A stretch of 64,000 bases of DNA from Bacteroides faecium (lineage in GTDB: Bacteria; Bacteroidota; Bacteroidia; Bacteroidales; Bacteroidaceae), in the NCBI RefSeq assembly GCF_012113595.1, contig NZ_CP050831.1, positions 5,022,001-5,086,000 on the forward strand, read 5' to 3'. This document shows, piece by piece, positions 34,533 through 45,800 of the stretch. Every line of letters starts with the position of its first letter. Positions within the stretch are counted from its first letter, which is position 1. A program made the position numbers and the translations under genes. The notes beneath the pieces were generated by a model. It did no database searches, was not told the DNA's origin, and saw nothing but the letters and a program-made list of their open reading frames with translations.

Positions 34533-35129
34533 TTATAGAATAAAATGTTTATCATCAATGGGTAACATGATACGTCCCCAATCAATCATTGCATTGAATA
34601 ACATAACTTTAGAGTACTCGCCTAAATGTGTCTGCGAAATGTCTCTTTCCACGATCAGTTGCCTGTCCAAAAGCTCGGCACGTTTTGTTCCCCGGAGCAA
34701 CGGATGAGAGGGTGTATACCACATTTTTCCGTCATAGAGTGCCACATTGGCTATGGAAGTATCTGTCAGATAACCGTTCCTCACAATTAAGACATCATCT
34801 GCTCTTTCTCTTTGGGCATACAAAATATTCAAATCTTCCCGGTTCGTACTTTTATAAGTATAATCAATAGTATCGGCTACAACCAGGCGTAAAGAAGAAA
34901 CTTCCCGCATCTGATATGGTGCATATGTAATTTCTTCTATTTCTCTGCCATATACAATCCGGCATTTATGAATTCCCTGTAATGATTGCGGAGATATAAA
35001 TTCCTGCAGGATGAGTGGAGTACTGTCTTTCCAAAAGGCAGCACGAGTTCGATTAAACCGCTCTGTATGATAGTCGAGATTGTAAATATTTCCATCTTCT
35101 ATCCGGATAGTTTCAATAAATGGGCACAT
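34533..35129 (-). CDS. pabC: Aminodeoxychorismate lyase (class IV PLP enzyme)
   Basis: 198 residues, shorter than typical PabC (~270). Fold-type IV features: 'FIETIRIEDGNIYNLDYHTERFNRTR', the PLP-Lys region near 'YKSTNREDLNILYAQRERADDVLIVRNGYLTDTSIANVALYDG', and 'LLRGTKRAELL'. It releases pyruvate from aminodeoxychorismate to give 4-aminobenzoate for folate. It overlaps pabB by 17 bp, so coupled translation is likely. A small branched-chain aminotransferase-like activity cannot be ruled out. Confidence 0.88.
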   Translation of the reverse strand: MCPFIETIRIEDGNIYNLDYHTERFNRTRAAFWKDSTPLILQEFISPQSLQGIHKCRIVYGREIEEITYAPYQMREVSSLRLVVADTIDYTYKSTNREDLNILYAQRERADDVLIVRNGYLTDTSIANVALYDGKMWYTPSHPLLRGTKRAELLDRQLIVERDISQTHLGEYSKVMLFNAMIDWGRIMLPIDDKHFIL

Positions 35130-36120
35130 ATACTTTTTGTTTCATTTCATTATACTCACTTTCCACATCACTTTGACAGGTGATTCCACCGCCACTTTTA
35201 AAAAACATCCTCTCACCTTCTTGTTCTACAAAACGTATCATAACAGCACTATCCAAATTTTCACCGTCAAAATATCCCATGATGCCTGTATAAAATCCTC
35301 TGTCATATCTTTCTGCTTCTTGAATGATCTGCATCGTTTTTTTCTTTGGAGCACCTGTTATGGACCCTGCGGGCAATAACTTAAAAATAATATCACCTAA
35401 GTGCGCTTGATAATCATTCGGCAGAACTCCCTGAATTTCCGAACTTGTCTGAAGGATAGAGCCTTGGTTAGTCCGTAAGGTATCAATATATCGGTAGCGG
35501 GATACTGATACTTGATTGGCAACCATGCTTAGATCATTCCGTATCAGGTCTACAATAGTGGCATGTTCTGCGGCTTCTTTCGGATCATTCATCAGGATTT
35601 GGGCGGCATCAGGAATTGAAGCGTCGATAGTTCCTTTCATCGGGAAGGAGTAAATTCTTCCTTGATGGATTCTGACAAATATTTCAGGAGAAAATACCGT
35701 AAACGAATCTTTTAACCATAACTTATAGGTAGCTTTCGAACGGGAATAAATATCTTTCAGAGTGAGGTTGGTTTCTATCGGAGTGCGGCAAGTCAAGTTC
35801 GTGAGAAAGCTGTTTCCTGCGAAAATATTTCTTTGAACGATATGAAATGAATGTCTATAAGTATCAAAAGATTCGGGCAATGATTTCCAACGAATATGTT
35901 TTTCCTTATTATTGGGAAAAGAATCCTCATAGCTTTTGTCTGATATCGGTTGATTGGTAAATTCATTCAGATTATAGAGCAATTCTGTAGAATCTACGGA
36001 CGAAACATCTTCTACGTAAGAAGCATTTTGTAGGTAATTTATAATAAAGATAAAAGGGCGACGGGATACTCCCAACTCATTCATCTGCTTGACAGCCTGT
36101 TCCTTGGTATTTAAATGCAT
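35113..36120 (-). CDS. pabB: Aminodeoxychorismate synthase component I
   Basis: 335 residues, about the chorismate-binding catalytic core alone. Motifs: 'FSPEIFVRIHQGRIYSFPMKGTID' (with the PIKGT-like Lys loop), 'LIRNDLSMVANQVSV', 'GSILQTSSEIQG', and 'LLPAGSITGAPKKKTMQIIQEAE'. It makes 4-amino-4-deoxychorismate. No glutamine amidotransferase gene (pabA) is adjacent, so ammonia or a shared TrpG/PabA subunit must serve. First gene of a two-gene operon with its own promoter. Confidence 0.93.
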   Translation of the reverse strand: MHLNTKEQAVKQMNELGVSRRPFIFIINYLQNASYVEDVSSVDSTELLYNLNEFTNQPISDKSYEDSFPNNKEKHIRWKSLPESFDTYRHSFHIVQRNIFAGNSFLTNLTCRTPIETNLTLKDIYSRSKATYKLWLKDSFTVFSPEIFVRIHQGRIYSFPMKGTIDASIPDAAQILMNDPKEAAEHATIVDLIRNDLSMVANQVSVSRYRYIDTLRTNQGSILQTSSEIQGVLPNDYQAHLGDIIFKLLPAGSITGAPKKKTMQIIQEAERYDRGFYTGIMGYFDGENLDSAVMIRFVEQEGERMFFKSGGGITCQSDVESEYNEMKQKVYVPIY

Positions 36121-36145
36121 AAAAATCCTTCTGTTTTAGGAACGG

Positions 36146-36177
36146 CAAAAGTACACAAAAAAAGTATGGATTAGAAA
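36146..36177 (-). promoter_or_regulatory. pabBC promoter (-7 TACTTTTG, -33 TTTC)
   Basis: Minus-strand TACTTTTG (36153-36146) with TTTC exactly 20 bp upstream (36177-36174), about 25 nt before the pabB ATG. Confidence 0.6.
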
Positions 36178-36186
36178 AAACACAAT

Positions 36187-36222
36187 AAAAAAAGGGTTGC
36201 CAAATGTGTCTATTGGCAACCC
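36187..36222 (-). terminator. Terminator after the TPR gene
   Basis: 10-bp perfect stem GGGTTGCCAA / TTGGCAACCC followed by seven T on the minus strand. It overlaps the upstream edge of the pabB promoter region. Confidence 0.85.
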
Positions 36223-36246
36223 TTCATATTCTTTATAAGAACCTTA

Positions 36247-36981
36247 TTACTTCATGGCAGCTTTCACTTGAGGAAGCATTTTCTTCACGTTTTCGTTTTC
36301 CGGTGATATTTTGGCAGCTTCTTCCAGATAATCTACCGCTTCTTTAAATCTAGCATCAGCTTTTTCTTTCTCCGCAGCATATTTATCAGCATCCGAGTTT
36401 GCCAAAGGAGCGGCTTTCTTCAGAATATTGGCTCCGTCATTGTAACAAAGAACTCCCAGGCTATAGAGAGCATTCGTCTTATAAGACTTATGATTCAAAG
36501 GGATTACTTTCTTGAAGTTTTCTTCTGCTTCTTCAGCCTTACCGGCTTTCTGAGCAGCAAGTCCTGCTTTCAAAAAATGAAGGCCATAATTCTTTATCAT
36601 TACCTTATTGTTCGGATCAACTTTCAATCCTTCTTCCAATGTAGCTACGTATTCATCAGTCTTCTTCAATGCATCTAAAGCTGACGCCTTACGGGCATAT
36701 GCATTTCCTGTATTGAACTTCTTTTCGATGGCTATATCGAAATATGTAACCGCTTCAGCATACTTCTTTATTTCATCAGCAGCCATACCACAATAATATG
36801 CTGTTGCTGAATCTTGATTATTAGTCTGCTTTAAATATTCACTGAATTTGGCGTATGCCACAGGATAATTTTTGGCATTGAATGCATCATTTCCTTCTTT
36901 CTTAATTTGGTTAGGGTCAGTTTGAGCAAAAAGGTTAGCTACTGTAATACAAAATGCAAATAAAAAAATAAATTTCTTCAT
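36247..36981 (-). CDS. Exported tetratricopeptide-repeat protein
   Basis: 244 residues with a signal peptide (MKKFIFLFAFCITVANLFAQ). About four to five TPR helices pairs run from ~25 to 240 ('GNDAFNAKNYPVAYAKFSEYLK', 'AYYCGMAADEIKKYAEAVTYFDIAI', 'EEAEENFKKVIPLNHKSY', 'AVDYLEEAAKISPEN'). TPRs mediate protein-protein contacts; the partner is unknown. Periplasmic location is likely. It has its own promoter and terminator, so it is monocistronic. Confidence 0.88.
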   Translation of the reverse strand: MKKFIFLFAFCITVANLFAQTDPNQIKKEGNDAFNAKNYPVAYAKFSEYLKQTNNQDSATAYYCGMAADEIKKYAEAVTYFDIAIEKKFNTGNAYARKASALDALKKTDEYVATLEEGLKVDPNNKVMIKNYGLHFLKAGLAAQKAGKAEEAEENFKKVIPLNHKSYKTNALYSLGVLCYNDGANILKKAAPLANSDADKYAAEKEKADARFKEAVDYLEEAAKISPENENVKKMLPQVKAAMK

Positions 36982-37012
36982 AACTTTATGTGTTTTTTAG
37001 TTGTTTATCGCC

Positions 37013-37044
37013 CAAAAGTAAACCTTATAATACAAAAACACAAC
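37013..37044 (-). promoter_or_regulatory. Promoter of the TPR gene (-7 TACTTTTG, -33 TTG)
   Basis: Minus-strand TACTTTTG (37020-37013) with GTTG exactly 20 bp upstream (37044-37041). The rest of the 286-bp gap to the tRNA holds only the tRNA promoter. Confidence 0.6.
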
Positions 37045-37220
37045 CCTATTTAAGTTTTTTGAGCTTTTTGAAAGCAATATAACGTTCGTTATTCTTCGTA
37101 AAAACAATGATTCACTATTCATCCATGCTACAATGCGTAGATAGACGAAATATTATCCCTGCATAAATTACTGATTCATAGTCATAAAGAAAAATATGAA
37201 TAAAAAAGTGACAAAAAGTT

Positions 37221-37250
37221 TTTGAGATTTCATAAAAAGCACTACCTTTG
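37221..37250 (+). promoter_or_regulatory. tRNA-Arg promoter (-33 TTTG, -7 TACCTTTG)
   Basis: TTTG at 37221-37224, an 18-bp spacer, TACCTTTG at 37243-37250, 17 nt before the mature tRNA 5' end. Confidence 0.7.
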
Positions 37251-37267
37251 CATCCGCAAATAAGGAT

Positions 37268-37341
<74 letters not shown>

Positions 37342-37344
37342 CTT

Positions 37345-37382
37345 AAAGAGGTTGATTATTTAAAATAATCAACCTCTTTTTT
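37345..37382 (+). terminator. Terminator after tRNA-Arg
   Basis: Long stem AAAGAGGTTGATTATTT / AAATAATCAACCTCTTT followed by a T-run. It may also stop the convergent GH2 transcript. Confidence 0.85.
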
Positions 37383-37396
37383 GTACTTACAATTTA

Positions 37397-39445
37397 TTAT
37401 AACCTGCAACGGAAGCTATCACTCAAAGGCTGTTTCTTATTGGTAGAAACCACTTTGATTTCATTTTCTCCTGATTGCAATTCCACATTCTTCCATTCTA
37501 AAACAGCGTACTGGTCTGCGGCTGCTTTGCCACAACTCTTACCATTTACAAACAATTCGGCTTCAGGCTGATTGGTAAAGGCGATAATAGTTTGCAAACG
37601 TTGAGAACGTATTATATTACGTTTGCCTGCTAAATAAAGCATTGGTTCTTCCTTATTCCAGTTGGCTTTGTAAAAATAGAAAGCATCTTTGCGGACTTTT
37701 CGGTCAAAAGTAACCAAACCCTTGTCGTTAATGCCGGGGCGGTCGCCTTCCGTACGATGTGCAGCCCCAAAATCAAACATATTCCAGACAAAGCTCCCCC
37801 ATACATATGGACGGGAAGAAATCGTCTTCCAGTTCTCAATATGATAATATGTTTGCCAATTTTCCGGATGCCACCAACTGGTAGGAATAGTTTTAGTTAA
37901 TGAATCCTGCTGATGATAGATGCTGGCACCGGCGCCATATTCGCTGATAGCAATACAGATCTTCGGATGCTTTTTATGCATACCGTCCAGCCATTTGCCC
38001 AAATCTGCAGGAGTGCCACCATACCACCCGTCATAACGATTCCATGCGATAACATCTGTTATGAAGTTTAAATCTCCCATTTGATTACTTGCAGAGGTAG
38101 TAGGTCGTGTCGCATCTTCCTGATGAGCCAGTACGTTCAATTCCTTAATATATTCTACCGGGTTATCCCCTATCTCAGTCAACTCATTAAAGAGTCCCCA
38201 TACACAGATAGAAGGATGGTTATAATGTTGACGAATCAGTTCTTTAAGTTGTTCTTTTCCATTGGCACGGAAAGCAGGCAGATCCACAAAGCCCTTGTCA
38301 TTGTATCCACCAGGACCGACAAAAGGAATCTCAGCCCATACAATAATACCATTTTTATCCATCAGGTCATAAAAATAGGTAGCCTGAGGATAGTGTGCCA
38401 AACGCACGGAATTCACTCCCATTTCCAACATCAATGCAGCATCCTCATCATGATGCTGAGTTCGCAAAGCATTTCCCACCTCACTCCTATCCTGATGGCG
38501 ACAAACTCCACGAAGAGATAAATGTTTTCCATTCAGGAAGAAACCCTTATCTGGGTCTATCCGATAAAAACGAAGCCCTAAAGGCTGTGTTATACAATCC
38601 ACTAGTTTGCCGTTTCGGGAAAGAGAGATTTCCGCCTGATAAAGAAACGGATCCTGGCGGCCATTCCACAAATGGGGTTGATTCATTTCAAAAACAAGTT
38701 CCTGCTGCATAGTTGAAGTACCGGAAAGATTCACTTTCTTCATTTCTTCTTTCACCACTTTTTTACCATCCAAAAGACGGATATTAAGTTCTACTTCCTG
38801 ATTGGCAGTATTCCCGTTTGACAATTCAACAAGTGCACGCACTTTCGCATATTCATAACTCACGCTATCCTGTATCAGACGCACTCCGGAAGAAGCATAA
38901 TCCAAAGGAGAAATACACGTTTCGTCAGTAATCAACAAATGTACATCCCGATAGATTCCACCATAAAAATTAAAGTCACCCACCAAAGGCATGATGTCCA
39001 ACTGCTCTCCATTATTCACCCGTACTAATATGGAGTTCTCTTTTCCATATTCAACCTTCCCTGTGATTTCAAAGATGAAAGCCCCATATCCTCCACGATG
39101 CTCACCTATATGACGGCGATTGATAAATACATCAGCGATATTATTCACTCCCTCGAAGCGAATAAAAAGACGTTTGCCTTTCCATTCGGGACGGACAAAC
39201 AGTTCCTTTTCATAATTACCAATACCCCGTTTATAGTCTATTTTCCCTGATAAAGCATCCTGCGCATTCCAGGTATGAGGCAAATCAACTCTAATTTCTG
39301 TCCCCTTTTGTACCTGATGCGAAAACCTGAATTTCCAATTATCATTTAACGAGATATCCTGCCGTTGCGCAAACGCAGCCATACTACCAAGCACAAATAA
39401 AACAACCGGCAACAAGCGGACGAAGAATAAAAAACGTGTTCTCAT
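37397..39445 (-). CDS. Glycoside hydrolase family 2 (beta-galactosidase-like)
   Basis: 682 residues with a signal peptide (cut near AFAQ). Order: sugar-binding jelly-roll (~30-190), Ig-like domain (~195-300), TIM barrel (~305-600). Acid/base E421 in 'LFNELTE' and nucleophile E502 in 'ISEYGAG' are in place. Substrate could be beta-galactoside, -glucuronide or -mannoside; this cannot be fixed from motifs alone. It starts 1 bp after the sulfatase stop, so they are coupled, and it is the last gene of the glycan-utilisation operon. Periplasmic action is likely. Confidence 0.92.
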   Translation of the reverse strand: MRTRFLFFVRLLPVVLFVLGSMAAFAQRQDISLNDNWKFRFSHQVQKGTEIRVDLPHTWNAQDALSGKIDYKRGIGNYEKELFVRPEWKGKRLFIRFEGVNNIADVFINRRHIGEHRGGYGAFIFEITGKVEYGKENSILVRVNNGEQLDIMPLVGDFNFYGGIYRDVHLLITDETCISPLDYASSGVRLIQDSVSYEYAKVRALVELSNGNTANQEVELNIRLLDGKKVVKEEMKKVNLSGTSTMQQELVFEMNQPHLWNGRQDPFLYQAEISLSRNGKLVDCITQPLGLRFYRIDPDKGFFLNGKHLSLRGVCRHQDRSEVGNALRTQHHDEDAALMLEMGVNSVRLAHYPQATYFYDLMDKNGIIVWAEIPFVGPGGYNDKGFVDLPAFRANGKEQLKELIRQHYNHPSICVWGLFNELTEIGDNPVEYIKELNVLAHQEDATRPTTSASNQMGDLNFITDVIAWNRYDGWYGGTPADLGKWLDGMHKKHPKICIAISEYGAGASIYHQQDSLTKTIPTSWWHPENWQTYYHIENWKTISSRPYVWGSFVWNMFDFGAAHRTEGDRPGINDKGLVTFDRKVRKDAFYFYKANWNKEEPMLYLAGKRNIIRSQRLQTIIAFTNQPEAELFVNGKSCGKAAADQYAVLEWKNVELQSGENEIKVVSTNKKQPLSDSFRCRL

Positions 39446-39446
39446 A

Positions 39447-40886
39447 CTATTTCTTTATTGATGTTTTCTTTACTTTGATAAAAGAAGATAACGATTCAAC
39501 TTTATCCTTATACTTCTTCTCATTTATTCGGTTCTTATTTTCTGCTTTATCAATCCGGTGGTCAAACAGCATGCCAGCTTTCTTCACATCCCCTTTCATC
39601 CATTCGGCATAACTATATCGCTGGTCAACAGCATTATCTCCACCCTCCCATTGAATATAAACTTCATCTTTAGTCTTAGCTTTCAGGTTTCTGAAAACTC
39701 CGGCAAAACTTTGCCCGCTCAGTTGCTTACCAGGCACAGGAAGTTTGCAGAGCTCGCATAAAGTCGGGTATAAATCAACAAACTCCACCATAGATTTTGT
39801 CTTTCCCTTTTTCATTCCCGGCACACGGATAATCAGCGGAACATGAGTGGAAGTATTCATCAGATTATGTTTTCCTACAAAATTATGTTCCCCTAAATTC
39901 CAACCATGATCCCCTAACAAAACAACGATTGTATTATCAGATAATCCCAGTTCGTCCAGCGCATCCAACACTTTTCCGATTTGTGCGTCCACATAGCTCA
40001 AACAAGCATAATATCCATGCTTCACTTCTCGCTGGAAATCAATATCGCTCGTATCTGTAACCCGCGCATAAGCATATATTTCAGTCGAATTACGAACCTG
40101 TTCGGGTAATTCTTCGGGTCTGAAACGATTGGCAGCCAAAGGAATTTCTTCACGCTTATATAAATCCCAATATTTCTTCGGAGCATTGAATGGTAAATGA
40201 GGTTTCCAAAAACCGCAAGCCAGAAAAAAAGGCTTGCCCGTATCCTTCATACGTTTCAAGTCACGAATAGCCCGATTCGCCAGTTTGCCATCATCATAGG
40301 CAGTGTCAGGCACCTCTGCCGACTCACAAAAAGGTCCGCGCATCGTTTTCGGATTAATAGTCTTTCCAGATTCCGAATTCATCCAAAGTTCCCATTTGTT
40401 ATATTCCGCCCAATACACGTCATATCCGTCCGGATGATTTCGATAAGGCGGCTCGCTCCATGAATCTGCATGGTCACTCATATGATGAAATACTTTTCCA
40501 TCCGAAACGGTATGATAACCATTTCGGGTAAACCATCCTGAAATAGGTATCGCATCGGGACAATCTTTGCTGGCATAAGCCGAGAAACTGATAAAGCGGT
40601 TCGGATATTGGGGATATACACCTGTCAATAAACTGGCACGGGATGCTCCGCTCACAGGAATATTGCAATAAGCATTTTGAAACAAGACACCGCTTGCAGC
40701 CAAACGATCCATATTTGGTGTCTTTACCTCCTTTACTCCATAACACCCCAGTTCGGGGCGCATATCATCCGCCATTATAAAAAGGACATTCATCTGAGAT
40801 ACATCCTGCTGTGCCCGCATCATAGAGGAGAAACAACAAGCCGTTCCACAAAGAAGCGTGTATTTTATCGGGAATCTATTCTTCAT
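39447..40886 (-). CDS. Sulfatase (S1 family, serine type, SGASR motif)
   Basis: 479 residues with a signal peptide (cut near RAQ, residue 25-26). Metal ligands D40 and D41 in 'FIMADDMRPELG'. The residue converted to formylglycine is S79 in 'PVSGASRASLLTG'; the core is S-x-A-x-R, a variant of C/S-x-P-x-R that anaerobic sulfatase-maturating enzymes accept. C-terminal ligands follow in 'LLGDHGWNLGEHN'. Iduronate-2-sulfatase-like in overall sequence feel. It removes sulfate from an imported glycan in the periplasm, together with the GH2 enzyme. Confidence 0.93.
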   Translation of the reverse strand: MKNRFPIKYTLLCGTACCFSSMMRAQQDVSQMNVLFIMADDMRPELGCYGVKEVKTPNMDRLAASGVLFQNAYCNIPVSGASRASLLTGVYPQYPNRFISFSAYASKDCPDAIPISGWFTRNGYHTVSDGKVFHHMSDHADSWSEPPYRNHPDGYDVYWAEYNKWELWMNSESGKTINPKTMRGPFCESAEVPDTAYDDGKLANRAIRDLKRMKDTGKPFFLACGFWKPHLPFNAPKKYWDLYKREEIPLAANRFRPEELPEQVRNSTEIYAYARVTDTSDIDFQREVKHGYYACLSYVDAQIGKVLDALDELGLSDNTIVVLLGDHGWNLGEHNFVGKHNLMNTSTHVPLIIRVPGMKKGKTKSMVEFVDLYPTLCELCKLPVPGKQLSGQSFAGVFRNLKAKTKDEVYIQWEGGDNAVDQRYSYAEWMKGDVKKAGMLFDHRIDKAENKNRINEKKYKDKVESLSSFIKVKKTSIKK

Positions 40887-40959
40887 TTTACACTTTAAAT
40901 TTTAAAGACCTGCAATATACTAAAATATCACAGGTCTTGTATATATTATTAACTTAATA

Positions 40960-42774
40960 TCACTTAGTCCATACCGGATTCTGTTCCAAATTCGTATTCA
41001 GAGCCAATTGCTTCAAGGGCAACGGATACAGATAATAATGTTCCTGCCATCCAAGCGGAGCATCGTAGAAATAAACATAACCGTCATCAGCACCTATTCC
41101 GCCCGTCACTTTCAGCTTCTTAGCAGAAGCTTCTGTCACATATGCGCCCAATGCTTGTTTATTGACATACTCCCCTTTCTTCCATCTACGCAAATCATCC
41201 AAACGAAAACCTTCGCCCATCAACTCCACGCGTCTCTCTCTGCGTACTTCCCATAAAAGAGCAGGAACGGAAGGATCACGAGCCGTATCAAAATCGTCAT
41301 TAATATCATCCACAATCATTTTATCAACACCGGCTCTTGAGCGCAGTTTATTGATTGACCTGTCAGCGGCAGGCTGGTCAAGTTTGCCCAGTTCGCACAT
41401 AGCTTCGGCATAGTTCACCATCACTTCACCTACACGGAACAACGGGGCATCTGTTGTATTTACACCGTTAGCATTGGTTGCCACCGTATGTGTATTATAA
41501 TATTTCCAAACCCAAAATCCCATTTGAGAAGCATTCCATCCCTGTCCCCAATTCATATTTTTAAAGTGTGGCTGTCCCTGAACTGTAAATCCTTTAAAGT
41601 TGGAAGACGGCAAACGATGATAAGTCTCACCGGAAATCGTAGCCATAAGATCCATAAATTCCCTATCTTCCGCATTATCCGTATATTGCCATTCAGGTGT
41701 ACTCGGACCTTTGTCCTTCTTTACCATATAGGGAGGACATATCGTGAGATACAAACGATAATCACGGTCACGAAACTGCCCGTAGATATTCTTATCACCG
41801 CCATAATTACTTGTTGTCGTACTGACAGGTCGACCGTCCTTGCATAAATAACTATCTACCGCATCCTTTGTTGCTTCAATATTAGACTCACCGGTACGTA
41901 CCATACGAGTCAGGCCATGCATCAATTGCCCGGTTTCATAAGCTTTATACAAAAGAATTCCTGCCACTCCGTCCAATGTCTCCGAATTAAACAATTCGTC
42001 ATATCGGGGATGTACGTCGGGATACTCTTCTATCACATCTCCGGCAGCACGGGCACATTCCTTTAAATACGTATCCGCATCCGGCAAACCATGATACTTT
42101 CTCCAAGTGCCTTCAAACAAGGCAAAACGGGAGATGAGAGCCTTCACCACATATACATTGATTGTATTTTTCCCATCAACCAAAATATCACTACCGATAT
42201 GTTCTTCCGCATATTTCAGATTGGAAAGGATATTGGAAGCCACCAAATCACGGGTATCCCGCTTTCCATAAAGTTCCGGACTCTCTTCCGTCAGAGCATG
42301 TTCCACCCAGGGAATACCACCAAACTTGGAAAGCATCTGAAAATACTTATAAGAACGGAAAAAACATCCTACACTTCTCCAATGCTCCTTCTCGGTTTCA
42401 TTCATTTCCGAATTATCAATATTATCAAGCATCAGGTTGACACGACGAATATAATCATAATCCCAATCTTTGGATTCATCCGTAGCTTTTGCTTTACGAT
42501 ACGCCCACTGCCCTTCATATCCTGCCAATCCTTTTATCATATTATCCGATTCGAAATCGCCACGGAATATTTCATCCGTCTGCCCCGTATCATACGTATA
42601 TCCGAAAAATACATTATACAGTCCCCATGCATACGTTTTAAAATTATCATTGGTAGTGAAGACTGAACCTTCTGTTTGCTGTCCCTTCGGATAAACTTCC
42701 AGGAATTCGTCATTCAAGCAAGACGACACCAACAAACAAAGACTAACGCTTACACATAGTATATATTTACTCAT
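40960..42774 (-). CDS. SusD/RagB-family glycan-binding lipoprotein
   Basis: 604 residues. Lipoprotein signal with lipobox ending at the Cys in 'LCLLVSSC', then the SusD N-terminus 'LNDEFLEVYPKGQQTEGS'. TPR-like helices and the C-terminal 'RRERRVELMGEGFRLDDLRRWKKGEYV' are typical. It binds oligosaccharide at the cell surface and caps the SusC channel. It starts 28 bp after SusC ends. Confidence 0.96.
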   Translation of the reverse strand: MSKYILCVSVSLCLLVSSCLNDEFLEVYPKGQQTEGSVFTTNDNFKTYAWGLYNVFFGYTYDTGQTDEIFRGDFESDNMIKGLAGYEGQWAYRKAKATDESKDWDYDYIRRVNLMLDNIDNSEMNETEKEHWRSVGCFFRSYKYFQMLSKFGGIPWVEHALTEESPELYGKRDTRDLVASNILSNLKYAEEHIGSDILVDGKNTINVYVVKALISRFALFEGTWRKYHGLPDADTYLKECARAAGDVIEEYPDVHPRYDELFNSETLDGVAGILLYKAYETGQLMHGLTRMVRTGESNIEATKDAVDSYLCKDGRPVSTTTSNYGGDKNIYGQFRDRDYRLYLTICPPYMVKKDKGPSTPEWQYTDNAEDREFMDLMATISGETYHRLPSSNFKGFTVQGQPHFKNMNWGQGWNASQMGFWVWKYYNTHTVATNANGVNTTDAPLFRVGEVMVNYAEAMCELGKLDQPAADRSINKLRSRAGVDKMIVDDINDDFDTARDPSVPALLWEVRRERRVELMGEGFRLDDLRRWKKGEYVNKQALGAYVTEASAKKLKVTGGIGADDGYVYFYDAPLGWQEHYYLYPLPLKQLALNTNLEQNPVWTK

Positions 42775-42802
42775 AACAATTATTCTTTAAGTTGTAATAC
42801 AA

Positions 42803-45800
42803 TCAGAATGAAACGTTTATACCAAACGAATACTGTCTCATATACGGATAGGTAAAACCGCGCTGCCCCAAATCATCCGTAACAGAACGTTCCGGATCGA
42901 GTCCCTTCGGAAGATGATCGAATGTATAAAGATTCTCACCGCTAAAGAATACTGCCAGATTATTAACCCCAATCTTATTCATCCACTTGGACGGGAAATT
43001 ATAAGAAAGCGTTATATTGCGAATACTCAAATATGATCCATCTTGTAAATAGCGGGTTTGAACACGTGTATTAGCGGCAGTATTTCCGGCAGCTTTCTCA
43101 TAGATACGTGGGAAATAGCTATCCGTATGCTCCGGAGTCCAATAATTCAATTGTGAATCATAAACAGTAGTCCAGGCGTCATAATGCGGATAGAACAAGT
43201 CATTCATAACCCATAAGTCCCGTTTTCCTACTCCTTGCAACAGGAAAGACAGTGAGAATCCGTTCCAACTTGCACTACCATGAATACCATATTGATAACG
43301 ACGTGTGTTATTACCTATAATCTTACGGTCGCCCGGGTCTTTTGTCGTACTCGTACCACTGTTGATGATGCCATTTCCATCTAAATCCTTATACAATATG
43401 TCCCCCGGATTCGGATTATATTCTTCTACTTTAGCAATGCCAGGCTTCAGTTTTCCATTCTCATCGAAATCATCCACAGTGTACAAACGGTCGGTAACAT
43501 ATCCCCAGATTTCACCTAATTCCATTCCTACACGATAGGTATCCTTATCATTTTTATCTTTACCGAACAAACCTGTTTCATTGTTGTATTTGGTGATTTT
43601 AGTCTTTGCATCATAAAGATTGAATCCCAGATTGTATTTCACTTTTCCTATCCGGTCGTTCCAATCTACTGAAATTTCCCAACCTTTGGAACGAAGGTCA
43701 GCCGTATTCTGCAAAGGAGCACTTGCACCTAATACACCCGGAAGTTCAGCCCCCGGAGCAAGCATGCCCTTTGTATCTCTGCGATACCAATCAAACACCA
43801 TATTCAGCCTGTTATCCAATAATCCCAGGTCAAAACCAATATCAATGGTCGTCACCTTTTCCCACGTAAAGCTATTGCTCACCAAAGAAGCGGGTTTCAG
43901 CGTCGTCACTTTGATACCGGAGACAGTCCAATAAGCTTGTTCGGCATCCATACCGGGAATATATGCATAAGGAGTGATACTCTGATTACCAATATTACCC
44001 CAGGAGCCACGCAACTTCAGGTTAGACAAAACAGTGTTCAGCGGTTGCATAAATGCTTCTTCACTGATACGCCATCCGGCAGAAACCGAAGGGAAGAAAC
44101 CAAAACGGCTATTCTTTGGGAATTTGGAAGAACCGTCATAGCGTCCGTTCGTTTCAAGCAAATATTTGCCGGCAAACGAATAGTTGATACGATAGAACAA
44201 GCCCCTTACTGTATAACGCTCGAATTTATCCTTAGCAAAATAATCCCCTGTCGCCTGTGAAATAGAAGGCAGATCCTCATTAATCATATTCATGCGTAAC
44301 ATTTCAGCATACCGGTAATCACTACTTTCCTGATTGAAACCTCCCATTACAGTGACATCATGCTTGCCCCACGAATTGCTATAATTAGCATAGAAGTTCA
44401 ATGCATTATAATCGGTAATACCATTGGAATATTCGTACTTGGAATTTGCCGTAGAAACCTCTTTTACAAAATTACCTCCATGGGCATAGTAGAATTTTTT
44501 ATCAAACTTTGTTTTCTCATTGCTTAGATGATTGAATGTATATTCACCTATCAATTTCACGTTCTTCATAGGAGTAATCGTCACTTTTCCGAAAATACGA
44601 AGATTATTCTTTTGAATAGTTGTCGGATATGCCAGATTAATCAAATTACGGGGAGTATTAATCGGCAAATCTTCACCGTCAATATTCATTGTTCCGGTAG
44701 GAAAATAAGAAGGAAATGCTACCGCTGCTCCCCATATTCCATATCCTCCGGAAGTTTCAGGTAATGAAGAGTTGGAGTTCGTGTATTTTATATCCAGCTC
44801 AGGAGTAATCCACGAGAACACATCCGAACGAAGATAAGAAGAAACATTATATCGTTTATACGTATCCTTATCCGAGTTCAATACACCATTCTCATTTACC
44901 ATACCGAAAGAGAAACGATAAGAAATATCTTTCGTACCACCACCTACCGAGATATTGTGAGTTTGCTGGAAGCCTGTCTCCATCATATCATCGAAAAGGT
45001 CTGTTTCCGCCAAGCTATACCGAAGTCCGTCTACCATCGCATAACCATCCGGATAAGCAGACGGATTGGCATTATATTCCTTCAATAAGTCCAGCCAGGT
45101 ATCCACGTTCTGCCCGCTTTGATAATTGATTGTTCCCATATCTTTATAAGCTTGCACCGTTTGAAGTGGAGTAGCCTTGTGCGGCATATTGGCAGGTCTG
45201 CTAAATGAGAAGTTATTTGAATAATTGATAGAAAGCTTAGTGGCGTCCGAGCCTTTCTTGGTAGTAATCAAAATCACACCAAACGCTGCACGAGCCCCAT
45301 AAATAGCAGAAGAGGCTGCATCTTTCAGAACCGTTACCGATTCGATGTCGTTCGGGTCGAGCATATTAATATCCATCTCCACGTTATCCACCAGTACCAG
45401 CGGTTTTCCATTCTTATCCAGGCTGTTGACACCACGGATATTGAAACTCATTTCTTCACCGGGTCTTCCTGAATTACCGGTAATCTGTAAACCGGGCATC
45501 GCTCCTTTCAAAGCATCACTAACGGAAACTACCGGACGGTCACCCAATACATCATCCATCTTCACACTACTAACCGCGCCTGTCAGGTTCGCCTTCTTTT
45601 GCACACCGTAACCGACAACCACTACTTCGTCTATCAAACGGGTATCTTCTTTCAGGGTTACACTCATAGGACGCTGATCTTTCACCGTCACTTCCTGAGT
45701 AGCATATCCGATATAAGAAACAGATAGCCGGGCATTCAAGGTAACCATCAATGAGAAATTACCGTCCATATCCGTAATTGTACCTTCTGTAGAATTCAGC